Positions 24,494-33,055 of a stretch of DNA of 64,000 nucleotides are shown here, piece by piece (positions within the stretch are counted from its first letter, which is position 1; each line of letters begins with the position of its first letter). Origin of the DNA: Pseudomonas cavernicola. Lineage in GTDB: Bacteria > Pseudomonadota > Gammaproteobacteria > Pseudomonadales > Pseudomonadaceae. A model generated the notes under the pieces. That model was given only the letters and a program-made list of their open reading frames with translations. It was not told the origin of the DNA and did not search any database. The position numbers were made by a program, and so were the translations under genes. The stretch spans positions 1,628,501 to 1,692,500 of the forward strand of contig NZ_QYUR01000002.1 in NCBI RefSeq assembly GCF_003596405.1, read 5' to 3'.

Positions 24494-25303
24494 CTAGGAC
24501 AGCTCGCGGATCACGCTGGCGGCGGTCGAGACATTATGGGTCAGATGCAGCGGGTTGATGGTGCCGACTATCGCGCTGGTCACTGCGGGGTGGGCGAAGA
24601 TCAGCTCGAAGCTGGCGCGCACCGGGTCGACGCCCGGCTCCAGGCAAACGTGGCCGCTGGCCAGGGCCTTTTTCAGCAGAATGCCTTTGCCGTGGCTGGC
24701 GGCGTAATCCAGCACCGGTCGCTCCTGTTGCTCATTGAGGTTGTAGGTGACCATCGCGCAGTCACCCTGCTCCAGCGCCAGCAAACCGCCCTCGACGGTT
24801 TTGCCGGAGAGGCCGAAGCCACGGATTTTCCCTTCGCGTTTCAACTCTGCCAGAGTCTGATAAACGCCGCCGTCGCGCAGGATCGCCAGATCGTTGCCAT
24901 CCGAGTGCACCAGCACCAGGTCGATAACTTCGGTTTGCAAACGCTTGAGGCTGCGCTCGACGGAGAAACGCGTGTGCTTGGCTGTGAAGTCGAAGCGTGA
25001 CTGGCCGTTTTCGAACTCTTCGCCGACCTTGCTGACGATCACCCAATCCTGGCGTTGCCCGCGCAGCAGTGGGCCGAGGCGCTCTTCGCTGTTGCCGTAG
25101 GCGGGCGCGGTGTCGATCAGGTTGATGCCGAGTTCGCGCGCGAGGTTGAGCAGTTGCCGCGCGGCGGAGTCATCGGGAATGGTAAAGCCGTTGGGGTATT
25201 TCACCCCTTGGTCGCGGCCGAGCTTGACCGTGCCCAGGCCGAGCGGCGAGACCAACAGTCCAGTGCTGCCCAGCGGGCGGTGCAGGTCGTGCAGGTTGTT
25301 CAT
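24494..25303 (-). CDS. Aldo/keto reductase
   Basis: NAD(P)H-dependent oxidoreductase with a TIM-barrel fold, 269 residues. The catalytic tetrad is visible: D64 and Y69 in DTAPAYGNSEERLG, K92 in VSKVG, and H133 in LVHSDG. The C-terminus has the cofactor-binding-like SAIVGTINPLHL. The start overlaps the stop of the FAD oxidoreductase gene by 4 bp, so the two are coexpressed. The natural substrate is unknown. Confidence 0.88.
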   Translation of the reverse strand: MNNLHDLHRPLGSTGLLVSPLGLGTVKLGRDQGVKYPNGFTIPDDSAARQLLNLARELGINLIDTAPAYGNSEERLGPLLRGQRQDWVIVSKVGEEFENGQSRFDFTAKHTRFSVERSLKRLQTEVIDLVLVHSDGNDLAILRDGGVYQTLAELKREGKIRGFGLSGKTVEGGLLALEQGDCAMVTYNLNEQQERPVLDYAASHGKGILLKKALASGHVCLEPGVDPVRASFELIFAHPAVTSAIVGTINPLHLTHNVSTAASVIRELS

Positions 25304-26475
25304 GGCAGCAGCGCCTCCCAGACCGGCGGTGCGACTGGCGGGCGCGGCAGGGCCGGCAGCGCCGGGTGCGTGCTGGGTTGGATGCCGTCGCGCGTCAACG
25401 CCGTCAGCACGCGGTCGGCGAAGTCCGGTGCCAGCGCCAGCTTGGTTGGCCAGCCGACCAGCAATTTATTTTGCTCGGCGAGGAAGGCATTGTCCGGGCG
25501 CACCAGCCCGGATTGTGCCGGCTCGGCGCGATCGACCCGCAGAGTGGCCCAGCGCGCCTGGCTGAGGTCGACCCAGGGCAGCAGGTTGCCCAATTCTTTT
25601 TGCGCGGCGGCGATTTGTGCCGTCTCATCGCGGGCCACGCCGTCGGCTTCGGCCAGGTCGCCGCCGAGATACCAGACCCATTGGCCATCGGCCGCCGGAT
25701 GGCTGGTGACGGTGACGCGCGGCTTCGGTCCGCCGCCGAGGCAGTGGGCGTACAGTGGTTTCAGGCTCGGCGCCTTGACCATCACCATGTGTAGCGGGCG
25801 GCACTGCATGGCCGGTTGCGATAGACCGAGGGCACTGAGCAAAGCGGCATTGCCGGCCCCGGCGCTGAGGACGATGCGCTGTGCGCGGATGTCACGGCCG
25901 TCGACCCGCAGGCCGACCAGTTCGCCGTTCTCGTGCAGCGGTTCAAGTTGTTCGGCGGCCAGCAGACTGTCACCGGCTAGCTCGGCCAGCCGCTCGATCA
26001 GGCTCGGGACGTCGAGCACCAGTTCGCTCAGGCGATAGACCTTGCCCTTGAATTGCGGGTGTTGCAGTGCCGGCGGCAAGTCAGCGCCTTTGACTTGGTC
26101 GACGCGGGTGCGCACCGCTTTGCTGGCGAAGAAGCTGGTCAGGTTGCCGGCCAGGGTGCCGGGCGACCACAGGTAATGCGCATCGGAGAGCAGGCGTACG
26201 CCAGTCAGATCCACTTCGCCGCTGCCGGCCAACGCCTCGCGCCAGCGGCGCGGCATGTCGGCGATGGCTTCCGAGGCGCCGGTCAGCGCGCCATGCAGGG
26301 CGTATTTGGCGCCGCCATGGATGATCCCTTGCGACTTCACGCTCTGCCCGCCGCCGAGGCTGGCGCTCTCCACCAGCAGGGTGGCGAAGCCTTGACGGCG
26401 TAGACGGGCATTCAGCCAGAGGCCGGCAATGCCGCCGCCGACAATCAACACGTCAGTGGAAAGGGCTTGGGACAT
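25300..26475 (-). CDS. FAD-dependent oxidoreductase (DAO family)
   Basis: A 391-residue flavoprotein with an N-terminal Rossmann motif VLIVGGGIAGLWLNARL (residues 9-25) and the D-amino-acid-oxidase/GlpD-type layout, including the second FAD contact around DIRAQRIVLSAGAGN. An ATG at 26475 (MSQALSTDVL) is used; the frame stays open upstream but gives a non-family-like leader. It is first in a two-gene unit with the aldo/keto reductase. The upstream gap (26476-26689) holds a large palindrome and a REP. Substrate unknown. Confidence 0.82.
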   Translation of the reverse strand: MSQALSTDVLIVGGGIAGLWLNARLRRQGFATLLVESASLGGGQSVKSQGIIHGGAKYALHGALTGASEAIADMPRRWREALAGSGEVDLTGVRLLSDAHYLWSPGTLAGNLTSFFASKAVRTRVDQVKGADLPPALQHPQFKGKVYRLSELVLDVPSLIERLAELAGDSLLAAEQLEPLHENGELVGLRVDGRDIRAQRIVLSAGAGNAALLSALGLSQPAMQCRPLHMVMVKAPSLKPLYAHCLGGGPKPRVTVTSHPAADGQWVWYLGGDLAEADGVARDETAQIAAAQKELGNLLPWVDLSQARWATLRVDRAEPAQSGLVRPDNAFLAEQNKLLVGWPTKLALAPDFADRVLTALTRDGIQPSTHPALPALPRPPVAPPVWEALLP

Positions 26476-26568
26476 GGAGCGAACTGCCTTAGTCGGAAAA
26501 CTGGCGGGCAGTATAACCCGTGGCCGGGCGATGCCCGAATGAGGCGGTGGCGTAGGCTGGGTTATCAC

Positions 26569-26626
26569 GTAGGGTGGGCTTCAGCCCACCGATATACGGT
26601 GAGTGGTGGGCTGAAGCCCACCCTAC
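26569..26626. repeat. Large perfect inverted repeat
   Basis: Two perfectly complementary 22-bp arms (26569-26590 and 26605-26626) separated by 14 bases; the arm begins GTAGGGTGGGCTTCAGCCCA. The arm itself contains a short internal palindrome (TGGGCTTCAGCCCA), so cruciform or nested hairpins are possible. It lies between the FAD oxidoreductase start and emrE. Confidence 0.9.
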
Positions 26627-26636
26627 AATGCTGTTT

Positions 26637-26668
26637 GGTGGATTACGCCGCCGTGCGGCTAATCCACC
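26637..26668. repeat. REP-type palindrome
   Basis: Arms GGTGGATTA and TAATCCACC around a GC-rich centre. Same family as the element at 2449-2481, and placed directly after the large inverted repeat, giving a composite palindromic cluster. Confidence 0.75.
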
Positions 26669-26689
26669 GAGCCGCAGGTTGGAACAGGC

Positions 26690-27022
26690 TCAATGCCCGG
26701 TGCTGGCGGAGAACAGCTGGATTACCACTACCCCGACGACGATCAGGGCCATGCCGAGTACGGCGGGCAGGTCGAGTTTCTGGCCATAGATAAACACCGC
26801 GGCGATGCTCACCAATACGATGCCCAGCCCCGCCCAGACGGCATAGGCCACGCCCACCGGAATCGTGCGGACCACTATCGTCAGCATCCAGAACGCGATG
26901 GCATAGCCGGCGATGACCAGCAGCAAGGGCAGCGGTTTGTTCACGCCGTCGATGGCTTTCATCGAGGTGGTCGCCACGACTTCGGCGGCGATGGCAATGC
27001 CTAAGTAGAGATAGCCGGACAT
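26690..27022 (-). CDS. emrE: Small multidrug resistance transporter EmrE
   Basis: A 110-residue, four-helix inner-membrane proton/drug antiporter of the SMR family, acting as a dimer on quaternary ammonium compounds and dyes. Key E14 is in IAIAAEVVATTS, and the GLGIVLVS helix and YGQKLD loop match the family. The sequence is very close to what I recall of P. aeruginosa EmrE. It is a single gene with its own upstream region (27023-27254) containing intergenic repeat copy B; no other feature is clear there. Confidence 0.9.
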   Translation of the reverse strand: MSGYLYLGIAIAAEVVATTSMKAIDGVNKPLPLLLVIAGYAIAFWMLTIVVRTIPVGVAYAVWAGLGIVLVSIAAVFIYGQKLDLPAVLGMALIVVGVVVIQLFSASTGH

Positions 27023-27064
27023 GGGAGTGCACCTGTGAGTGATGGCGGGGATTCTAAGAATCTG

Positions 27065-27196
27065 TTCAATATCTGCTGCGCTTGGTCATGCGGCGTTGAA
27101 AACAGGCTCGGAAATGCTCATTTACCACTCGTAAATTCCGCGTCCTCGCCTGCGTTCGCCTTGCCTGACCTGCGCTCGCAACGATCTTGAGCGGAT
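27065..27196. repeat. Dispersed intergenic repeat, copy B
   Basis: Second copy of the ~130-bp repeat seen at 22161-22290, in the same orientation, in the divergent gap between emrE and the LysR gene. Contains the TTTAC/GTAAA mini-dyad. No coding potential seen. Confidence 0.8.
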
Positions 27197-27254
27197 TCTA
27201 AACTGTTGGCTGATGGGATAAAGTCATTACCTATCTGCTTTGAAGATGGGTTGC

Positions 27255-28145
27255 ATGGCCATGCAGTGGAATCTGGATCAACTCCGTTTGTTTGTCAGCG
27301 TCGCCGAGCGGCAGTCGTTCTCCGCCGCCGCGCGCCAACTGAATCGCGCGCAATCGGCGGTCAGTAGTGCGATTGCGCTACTGGAAGCAGATTTGGGAAT
27401 GCTGTTATTCGAGCGCAGCAGTGGTCGCCAACCGCGCTTGACCGAGGCCGGTGTGGCGTTGCTCGAGGATGCGCGGGAAATTCTGCGGCAGTGCGAGAGG
27501 CTCGAAGGTCGCGCATTGGGGTTGGTGCGTGGCGAGGAGGCGCGCTTGCGACTGGCGCAGGACGAAGCCATGCCTTACCAGCCGGTGCTCGACAGCCTGG
27601 AGGCGCTGGCCCGGCAATTTCCGCTGCTGGAGGTGCAACTGGCCAGCGGCGCCCAGGGCGATGTGGCGCGCAAGCTGCTGGAGCGGCGCGCCGACCTCGG
27701 CCTGCTGTTCCACCATGAACGCATGCCGGAAGCGCTGGAGCGGCAGCGGCTCGGCACTATCGAGATGGTCACCGTGTGTGGCGCCGGCCATCCGCTGGCG
27801 GGCTCAAGCTACGTCGATCGCCGCGAGCTGGCTCGCCATCGGCAGTTGCTGATGGCGCCGCAAGATAGCCACTATCCCGGTGGCGAGCAGATCAGCCCCG
27901 CCGTCTGGCGTACCGACAGCTTCTACGCCATGGCTGAACTGCTGATGCGCAACCTCGGTTGGGCCTGGCTACCGCGCCATGTGGTGCAGTACCCGACTTA
28001 CCAGAATCAACTGGTCGAGTTGCGCAGCGACTGGACGCCGCCGCCCCTCGTGGTGGAGCTGGTCTGTCGCCGGGATGAAGCGCTAGGCCCGGCGGCGCGC
28101 TGGCTGGCCGAGTGTTTTGCCGAGCATCTGCAGGCGATTGGTTGA
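27255..28145 (+). CDS. LysR-family transcriptional regulator
   Basis: A 296-residue DNA-binding regulator. The N-terminal winged helix-turn-helix (residues 3-62) contains RLFVSVAERQSFSAAARQL and the following recognition helix SAVSSAIALLE; the rest is the periplasmic-binding-protein-like effector domain. Start choice among ATG 27246, 27255 and 27261 is uncertain; 27255 is favoured by a GAAG about 9 bases upstream. It is divergent from emrE across a repeat-containing gap, so regulation of emrE is possible but not shown. It lies 70 bp before waaA. Confidence 0.85.
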   Translation: MAMQWNLDQLRLFVSVAERQSFSAAARQLNRAQSAVSSAIALLEADLGMLLFERSSGRQPRLTEAGVALLEDAREILRQCERLEGRALGLVRGEEARLRLAQDEAMPYQPVLDSLEALARQFPLLEVQLASGAQGDVARKLLERRADLGLLFHHERMPEALERQRLGTIEMVTVCGAGHPLAGSSYVDRRELARHRQLLMAPQDSHYPGGEQISPAVWRTDSFYAMAELLMRNLGWAWLPRHVVQYPTYQNQLVELRSDWTPPPLVVELVCRRDEALGPAARWLAECFAEHLQAIG

Positions 28146-28215
28146 GCCGAATACGCTCGGCCTGCTCGTACATGGAGTCTTCATCTCCTTGGCTAACCAA
28201 GTAAACTCCGCCCCC

Positions 28216-29523
28216 ATGAATCGAAGTCTCTATACCGCCCTGTTTCACCTCGGCCTGCCACTGATCGGTGCGCGTCTGGCATTGCGTGCGCGCAGCGCGC
28301 CGGCCTACGCCAAGCGCATCGGCGAGCGCTTTGCCTGCAACCTGCCGCCATTCAAAACGGGCGGGATCTGGGTGCATGCGGTGTCGGTGGGCGAGAGCAT
28401 TGCCGCCGCGCCGATGATCCGCGAGCTGCTGCTGCGTTACCCGGACTTGCCGATCACCGTGACCTGCATGACGCCAACCGGCTCCGAGCGTATTCGCGCA
28501 CTGTTCGCCGGCAATGAGTTCGGCGGCCGCGTGCAGCATTGTTATCTGCCCTATGACTTACCGTGGGCGGCCGGGCGTTTCCTTGAGCGGGTTCAGCCGA
28601 AGCTGGCGGTGATCATGGAAACCGAGTTGTGGCCCAATCACATTCACCAATGCGCGCTGCGCAAGATTCCCGTGGTATTGGCCAACGCGCGCCTGTCCGA
28701 GCGTTCGGCTCGCGGTTATGCGCGCTTTGCCGGGCTGACGGCGCCGATGCTGGCGCAGATGAGCTGGCTGGCGGTGCAAACCGAAGCCGAGGCCGAGCGC
28801 TTTCGGGCGCTGGGCGCGCGGCCGGAATGCGTGACAGTGACCGGCTCGATCAAGTTCGACCTGAGCATCGACCCCGAACTGTTGCGGCGCGCGGCGGCTT
28901 TACGGGCGGACTGGCAGACCACTGCACGGCCGGTGTGGATCGCCGCCAGCACCCATGCCGGCGAAGATGAGTTGGTCCTCGCCGCGCATCGACAGCTGCT
29001 CCAGAGTGACCCCGACGCGCTGTTGATCCTGGTGCCGCGCCATCCCGAGCGCTTCGACAGCGTGTTCGAGCTGTGTAAAAAAGCCGGCATGACCACCGTG
29101 CGCCGTTCCAGCGCGGTGGCGCCGACAGCCGAGACCGCCGTGCTGCTTGGCGACAGCATGGGCGAGTTGCTGTTTCTCTATGCCTTGGCCGATGTGGCCA
29201 TGGTCGGCGGCAGCCTGGTGCCCAATGGCGGGCATAATCTGCTGGAGCCGGCGGCCTTGGGTAAGCCGGTGCTGGCTGGGCCGCATCTGTTCAACTTCCT
29301 CGAGATCGCCGCGCAACTGCGTGAGGCCGGCGCGCTGCTGGAGGTGGCTGACACCGCGCAGCTGGCGCAACAGGTCGCCGCGCTGTGGCACGACCCGCAG
29401 GCGGCCGAACGGATGCGCGCTGCTGGGCTGGCGGTGCTGAAACGTAACCAGGGGGCGCTGGCGCGTCTGCTCGATGGCTTGGCGCGCCTGCTCGCCAGTG
29501 CTGCGCCGCGACCGCGAGGGTAG
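28216..29523 (+). CDS. waaA: Kdo transferase
   Basis: GT30 enzyme that adds Kdo residues to lipid IVA, the first core step and so the acceptor for WaaC. It has 435 residues: an N-terminal hydrophobic anchor (RSLYTALFHLGLPLIGA), the conserved HAVSVGESIAAAPMIREL with the family's catalytic Glu, and C-terminal GGSLVPNGGHNLLEPAALG for CMP-Kdo binding. The ATG at 28216 gives the normal N-terminus; an earlier open stretch from 28117 is not family-like. It is separate from the main waa operon, as in PAO1. Confidence 0.93.
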   Translation: MNRSLYTALFHLGLPLIGARLALRARSAPAYAKRIGERFACNLPPFKTGGIWVHAVSVGESIAAAPMIRELLLRYPDLPITVTCMTPTGSERIRALFAGNEFGGRVQHCYLPYDLPWAAGRFLERVQPKLAVIMETELWPNHIHQCALRKIPVVLANARLSERSARGYARFAGLTAPMLAQMSWLAVQTEAEAERFRALGARPECVTVTGSIKFDLSIDPELLRRAAALRADWQTTARPVWIAASTHAGEDELVLAAHRQLLQSDPDALLILVPRHPERFDSVFELCKKAGMTTVRRSSAVAPTAETAVLLGDSMGELLFLYALADVAMVGGSLVPNGGHNLLEPAALGKPVLAGPHLFNFLEIAAQLREAGALLEVADTAQLAQQVAALWHDPQAAERMRAAGLAVLKRNQGALARLLDGLARLLASAAPRPRG

Positions 29524-29535
29524 TTCGCCGCCGAT

Positions 29536-30159
29536 TCAGAAGGTCGGCGGGGTAATCACCCAGAGCACCAGCGCGTCTACCTCGCCAGGATTACCGTAGC
29601 GGTGTGGTTCCTGGCTGGAAAAGCTGAAGCTGTCGCCTTCCTTGAGCTGGAAGTGCCGCTCGCCGACCCACAGCTCAAACGTGCCGGAGAGCAGGTAGCC
29701 GGCTTCCTCGCCTTCATGGCTGTAGCTCTGCTGGCTGTAAGTGCCGGGCGGAAAGCGTGAATGTAGGATCTCCAGCTGGCGATTGGGTTGCGGAGTCAGC
29801 AGCTCGTCGATGATGCCGTCTTCGTAGTGCACGCTGAGCCGGCTGTTCTTGCGCACCACGTAGCCACTGTCCTCGGGGGCCGTCGTGGTTTCGCTGGCGA
29901 AGAACCACTGGATGGTCACGCCAAGGCTACGGGCGATGTTGAACAGTGCCGGAATCGACGGGTACGCGAGGTTGCGTTCGAGTTGGCTGATGTAGCCCGC
30001 GGTGAGGCTGCTCAGCTCCGCCAGGGTGGCCAAGGTCATGCCGCGGCGCTTGCGCAGGCCGCGAATCCGCGAACCGAGGAAATGCGTTTCCGCCGTACCG
30101 CTCGGGCTCCCCATCGGCGGCTCGGAACTGGCGGGCGGCGGGTTGTTGCTGAGGCTCAT
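29536..30159 (-). CDS. XRE-family regulator with C-terminal cupin
   Basis: A 207-residue one-component regulator. A proline-rich 30-residue tail precedes a Cro/CI helix-turn-helix (about 33-88; GMTLATLAELSSLTAGYISQLER) and a C-terminal cupin (about 130-205) with HEGEEAGYLLSGTFEL and FSSQEPHRYGN, a typical ligand-sensing barrel as in PuuR-like regulators. The start is placed at 30159 (MSLSNN); the open frame upstream overlaps the neighbouring gene's end and is unlikely. It lies just downstream of the FMN reductase, same strand, and probably controls the 30.3-35 kb locus in response to an amine or amino-acid-derived ligand. Confidence 0.85.
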   Translation of the reverse strand: MSLSNNPPPASSEPPMGSPSGTAETHFLGSRIRGLRKRRGMTLATLAELSSLTAGYISQLERNLAYPSIPALFNIARSLGVTIQWFFASETTTAPEDSGYVVRKNSRLSVHYEDGIIDELLTPQPNRQLEILHSRFPPGTYSQQSYSHEGEEAGYLLSGTFELWVGERHFQLKEGDSFSFSSQEPHRYGNPGEVDALVLWVITPPTF

Positions 30160-30317
30160 GGCTTGCTCCGATCCTTGGCCAGGCCCGGTACGTTGGAACG
30201 CCCAGGTCTGCCGATGGCGAATCACGGTGAGCGGCAACCGCAGGGCTGCCGCTGACAAAGTGTCGGCATTGTAGAGCAGCTTGCCTAGGCCGTGAGCGTT
30301 CTTCCAGCCACAGCACA

Positions 30318-32279
30318 CTAGATCTCCCAGGCAACCTTCATGCCTTCGAAGATAGCTTCCTCGGCCGTGCGCGGCGCCAGGCAATCGCCGATCCGACGGA
30401 ACTCCACCAGCCCTTGTAGTTCTGCGCCGAGGGTATCCACCGGCTGATGGCCCTGGCAGAGCACCAGGGTGTCGATGCCCTCGAACATGATCGGTTCGCC
30501 GCTGGCGGTGTGCTGCATGTATACGGTGCTGTCATCGCAGCCATACAGGCGGGCGTAGGGGGTGATCGGAATGCCCAAACGGTGCAGCTCGCCGACCAGG
30601 TGGTCGCGCACATAGAGCGGCAGGCTTTCCCCGCAGTGAGTGCCGTTGACCGCCAGTTGCACCTGATGGCCGGCGCGCACCAGGCGCTCGGCAATGCCAG
30701 GGCCGATCCAGTCGCAGCGCCAGTCGACGACGAGTACCGAGCGCCCGAGTTTGACCTCATCGCGCAGCACCTGCCAGGCATCCACCACCTGCAGCTCACC
30801 GCCGCGCTCGAACGCCGGCCAATAGGGTTCGGCGCCTGTGGCGACGATCACCAGGTCGGGTTGCTCGCGTTCGACCAAGGCCCGGTCGACCCGGGTGTTG
30901 CGTACCACGCGTACGCCGGCCAGCTCCATCTCCCGCTGCAGGTTGGTGCTTGCGCCGCCGAACTCGCTGCGGCGTGGCAGCAGTTGCGCCAGCAGCACCT
31001 GGCCGCCGAGTTGCGCGTTGGCCTCGTAGAGTGTCACCTCATGGCCACGCTGCGCGGCCACAGCTGCGGCCTTCATGCCGGCCGGGCCACCGCCGGCGAT
31101 CATGATGCGCTTGCGCTGCTGCGTGGGCTGCAGGCTGCCGTAGCGCAACTCGCGGCCGGTTTCCGGGTGTTGGATGCAGGAGATCGGTAAGCCCTTGTGG
31201 AAGTGCCCGATGCAGGCCTGGTTGCAGGCGATGCAGGCGCGGACGTCGTCGCTGCGACCGGTATCGGCCTTGTTCGGCATTTGCGGGTCGCAGATCAGCG
31301 CGCGGGTCATGCCGCAGACATCGGCCTGGCCGCGGGCAACGATTTGTTCGGCTTCCTGGGGTTGGTTGATCCGGCCGGTGACGAACAGCGGAATATCCAG
31401 ACTGGCCTTGAAGGTTGCCGCATCCTTGGCCAAATAGGCCGCTTCAATCGCCATTGGCGGGACGATATGGATCGCACCACCCAGGGATGCCGAGGTGCCA
31501 GCGACTATGTGGACGTAATCCAGCTGCCCTTGTAGTGCTTGTACCGCCGCCAAGGACTCGCCTTCGGTCAGCCCTTCGGGGTCCCGTTCGTCGGCGGAAA
31601 TGCGCAGGCCGATGATGAACTGTTCGTCCGTGTTGGCCCGCACGGCGGCGATCACTTCGCGCAGAAAACGCAGACGCTGGGGCAGGTCGCCGTTGTAGCC
31701 ATCGGTGCGCTGATTGATCCGCGGGTTGATGAACTGCGCGGGTAGGTAGCCGTGGCTGGCGACCACTTCCACGCCATCCAGGCCGGCTTGATACAGGCGC
31801 CGGGCCGCAGCGCCGTAGCCGGCGATGATTTCGTCGATCATCGCCTGATCGAGCGCGCGGGGCATCACGCGGAAGCGTTCGTTGGGTGCTGCCGAGGACG
31901 AGTAGGCCACCGCCAGCAGGCCGTCGCTGGATTCCATGATTTCCCGGCCGGGGTGGAAAATTTGCGAAAGCACCACCGTGCCGTGCTGATGGCAGGTGTC
32001 GGCCAGCCGGCGGTAACCCTCGATGCAGGCATCGTCGGTGGCCATCAGCACGTGCGAGGTATAGCGCGCGCTGTCATGTACGCCCGCCACCTGCAGGACG
32101 ATCAGGCCGGCACCGCCCTCGGCGCGGGCGCGGTGGTAGGCGATCAACTGCTCGTTGACCAGGTTGTCGGTGGGCATGGAGGTATCGTGGCCACTCGACA
32201 TAATGCGGTTTTTCAGGCGCTTGCCCCGGATCACGAGCGGTTCGAAAAGGTGCGGGAAGGCCTGGGCTGGGGTCGTCAT
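30318..32279 (-). CDS. FMN/4Fe-4S/FAD NADH:flavin oxidoreductase (dienoyl-CoA reductase / TMADH-like)
   Basis: A 653-residue three-cofactor enzyme. The N-terminal Old-Yellow-Enzyme barrel (1-340) has active-site SHGYLPAQFINP and NQRTDGYNG. A 4Fe-4S site follows with C349, C352, C356 and C368 (CX2CX3CX11C). The C-terminal FAD/NAD half starts at GGGPAGMKAA near residue 398. This layout is shared by 2,4-dienoyl-CoA reductase, trimethylamine dehydrogenase and N-methyl-amino-acid demethylases. Its neighbours (cupin, XRE-cupin, binding protein) point to amine or methylated amino acid catabolism rather than fatty acids; that is inference. It is 56 bp downstream of the cupin gene. Confidence 0.85.
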   Translation of the reverse strand: MTTPAQAFPHLFEPLVIRGKRLKNRIMSSGHDTSMPTDNLVNEQLIAYHRARAEGGAGLIVLQVAGVHDSARYTSHVLMATDDACIEGYRRLADTCHQHGTVVLSQIFHPGREIMESSDGLLAVAYSSSAAPNERFRVMPRALDQAMIDEIIAGYGAAARRLYQAGLDGVEVVASHGYLPAQFINPRINQRTDGYNGDLPQRLRFLREVIAAVRANTDEQFIIGLRISADERDPEGLTEGESLAAVQALQGQLDYVHIVAGTSASLGGAIHIVPPMAIEAAYLAKDAATFKASLDIPLFVTGRINQPQEAEQIVARGQADVCGMTRALICDPQMPNKADTGRSDDVRACIACNQACIGHFHKGLPISCIQHPETGRELRYGSLQPTQQRKRIMIAGGGPAGMKAAAVAAQRGHEVTLYEANAQLGGQVLLAQLLPRRSEFGGASTNLQREMELAGVRVVRNTRVDRALVEREQPDLVIVATGAEPYWPAFERGGELQVVDAWQVLRDEVKLGRSVLVVDWRCDWIGPGIAERLVRAGHQVQLAVNGTHCGESLPLYVRDHLVGELHRLGIPITPYARLYGCDDSTVYMQHTASGEPIMFEGIDTLVLCQGHQPVDTLGAELQGLVEFRRIGDCLAPRTAEEAIFEGMKVAWEI

Positions 32280-32335
32280 GGTGGCGGTTCTCGGTCTTGT
32301 TGTTTTTGGCGTGTTCTAACGACAGCGCGGCTGCT

Positions 32336-32686
32336 TCAGGCGTTTCTGGCCTGCCAGTCGACCGAGTAGAGCGCGTAGAACACCCGCGCCTGGTCGCCCT
32401 CGTAGGCCAGCGGCGTGCGTTCGGGCACCCAGATCACGTCGCCGGGAGTGGCTTCGATCACGCGTTCGCCGACGCGCAGGCGAAAGTGGCCTTCCAGCAC
32501 CACGATCAATTCGTCATAGAGCACCGTCCACTCGATCGAGCAGCCGTCGAAGCAGGCCAGACCAGCGCCCATGCTGCTGCTGGCGTCGGGGCCGATCAGT
32601 CGACAGATCGACGCACGCTCCGGCGGTTGTCCGGAATAGGGCTGGAAGGAGAGCTCATCGCGTTTGAAGTGAATGAGGTTGGACAT
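32336..32686 (-). CDS. Small cupin protein (EutQ-like)
   Basis: A 116-residue single-domain cupin. Motif 1 is reduced (WTVLYDELIVVLEGHFRLRVG) and motif 2 is GDVIWVPERTPLAYEG, resembling the EutQ/ectoine-synthase-type barrel rather than a metal-rich dioxygenase. The ATG at 32686 (MSNLIHFKRDEL) has GGAGCAGCAGC upstream; 17 further in-frame codons lie 5' but are low-complexity. It is first in the minus-strand unit with the FMN reductase and may be an accessory or isomerase-type enzyme. Function unknown. Confidence 0.75.
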   Translation of the reverse strand: MSNLIHFKRDELSFQPYSGQPPERASICRLIGPDASSSMGAGLACFDGCSIEWTVLYDELIVVLEGHFRLRVGERVIEATPGDVIWVPERTPLAYEGDQARVFYALYSVDWQARNA

Positions 32687-32859
32687 GCTGCTGCTCCTGG
32701 ATGCCCGTGGCCGAAAAGGCCTACGGGGAGTTTTCAATAAATCTATGAAAATTTACCAGCAGTAAAAAATCAACTTGTTTTTTTAATTGCGACTCAGTAG
32801 TTTCGATTTGCGCCCGCTCGCTGGGTGCGCTCCACAAAAACAACAAGAGGAGATGTGCC

Positions 32860-33006
32860 ATGGGCCGATGGTTATGGCTTCAGTCGCTTCGTCAGGGTTG
32901 CGGGTTTTGGCTCGATGCCGGTCATGCCCAGCTTTCCCGATGCGCCCCGCCGATCAGCCCGGCACTCCCGTCTAACCCTTTGCAGAGCCGTCGTCGCCAG
33001 TCGTGA
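32860..33006 (+). CDS. Possible short leader ORF upstream of the binding-protein gene
   Basis: A 48-codon ORF beginning MGRWLWLQSLRQG, with an excellent AAGAGGAG at 32845-32852 seven bases from its ATG. It lies in the 369-bp divergent gap between the cupin and the binding protein and ends 49 bases before the next start. The sequence is Arg/Trp/Pro-rich and not recognised. It may be a leader peptide, a small membrane-associated protein, or the relic of a longer gene. The strong ribosome site is the only support. No other gene is seen in 32687-33055. Confidence 0.35.
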   Translation: MGRWLWLQSLRQGCGFWLDAGHAQLSRCAPPISPALPSNPLQSRRRQS

Positions 33007-33055
33007 TGAGACTGCCTTCTCTCGCTCCGCTAAGGACTCAGAAGAGGAACTACTG

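Noticed and set aside
28117..28215. Extended N-terminus of waaA from 28117
   Set aside because: The extra 33 residues overlap the end of the LysR gene and do not resemble Kdo transferases; ATG 28216 gives the normal hydrophobic start.
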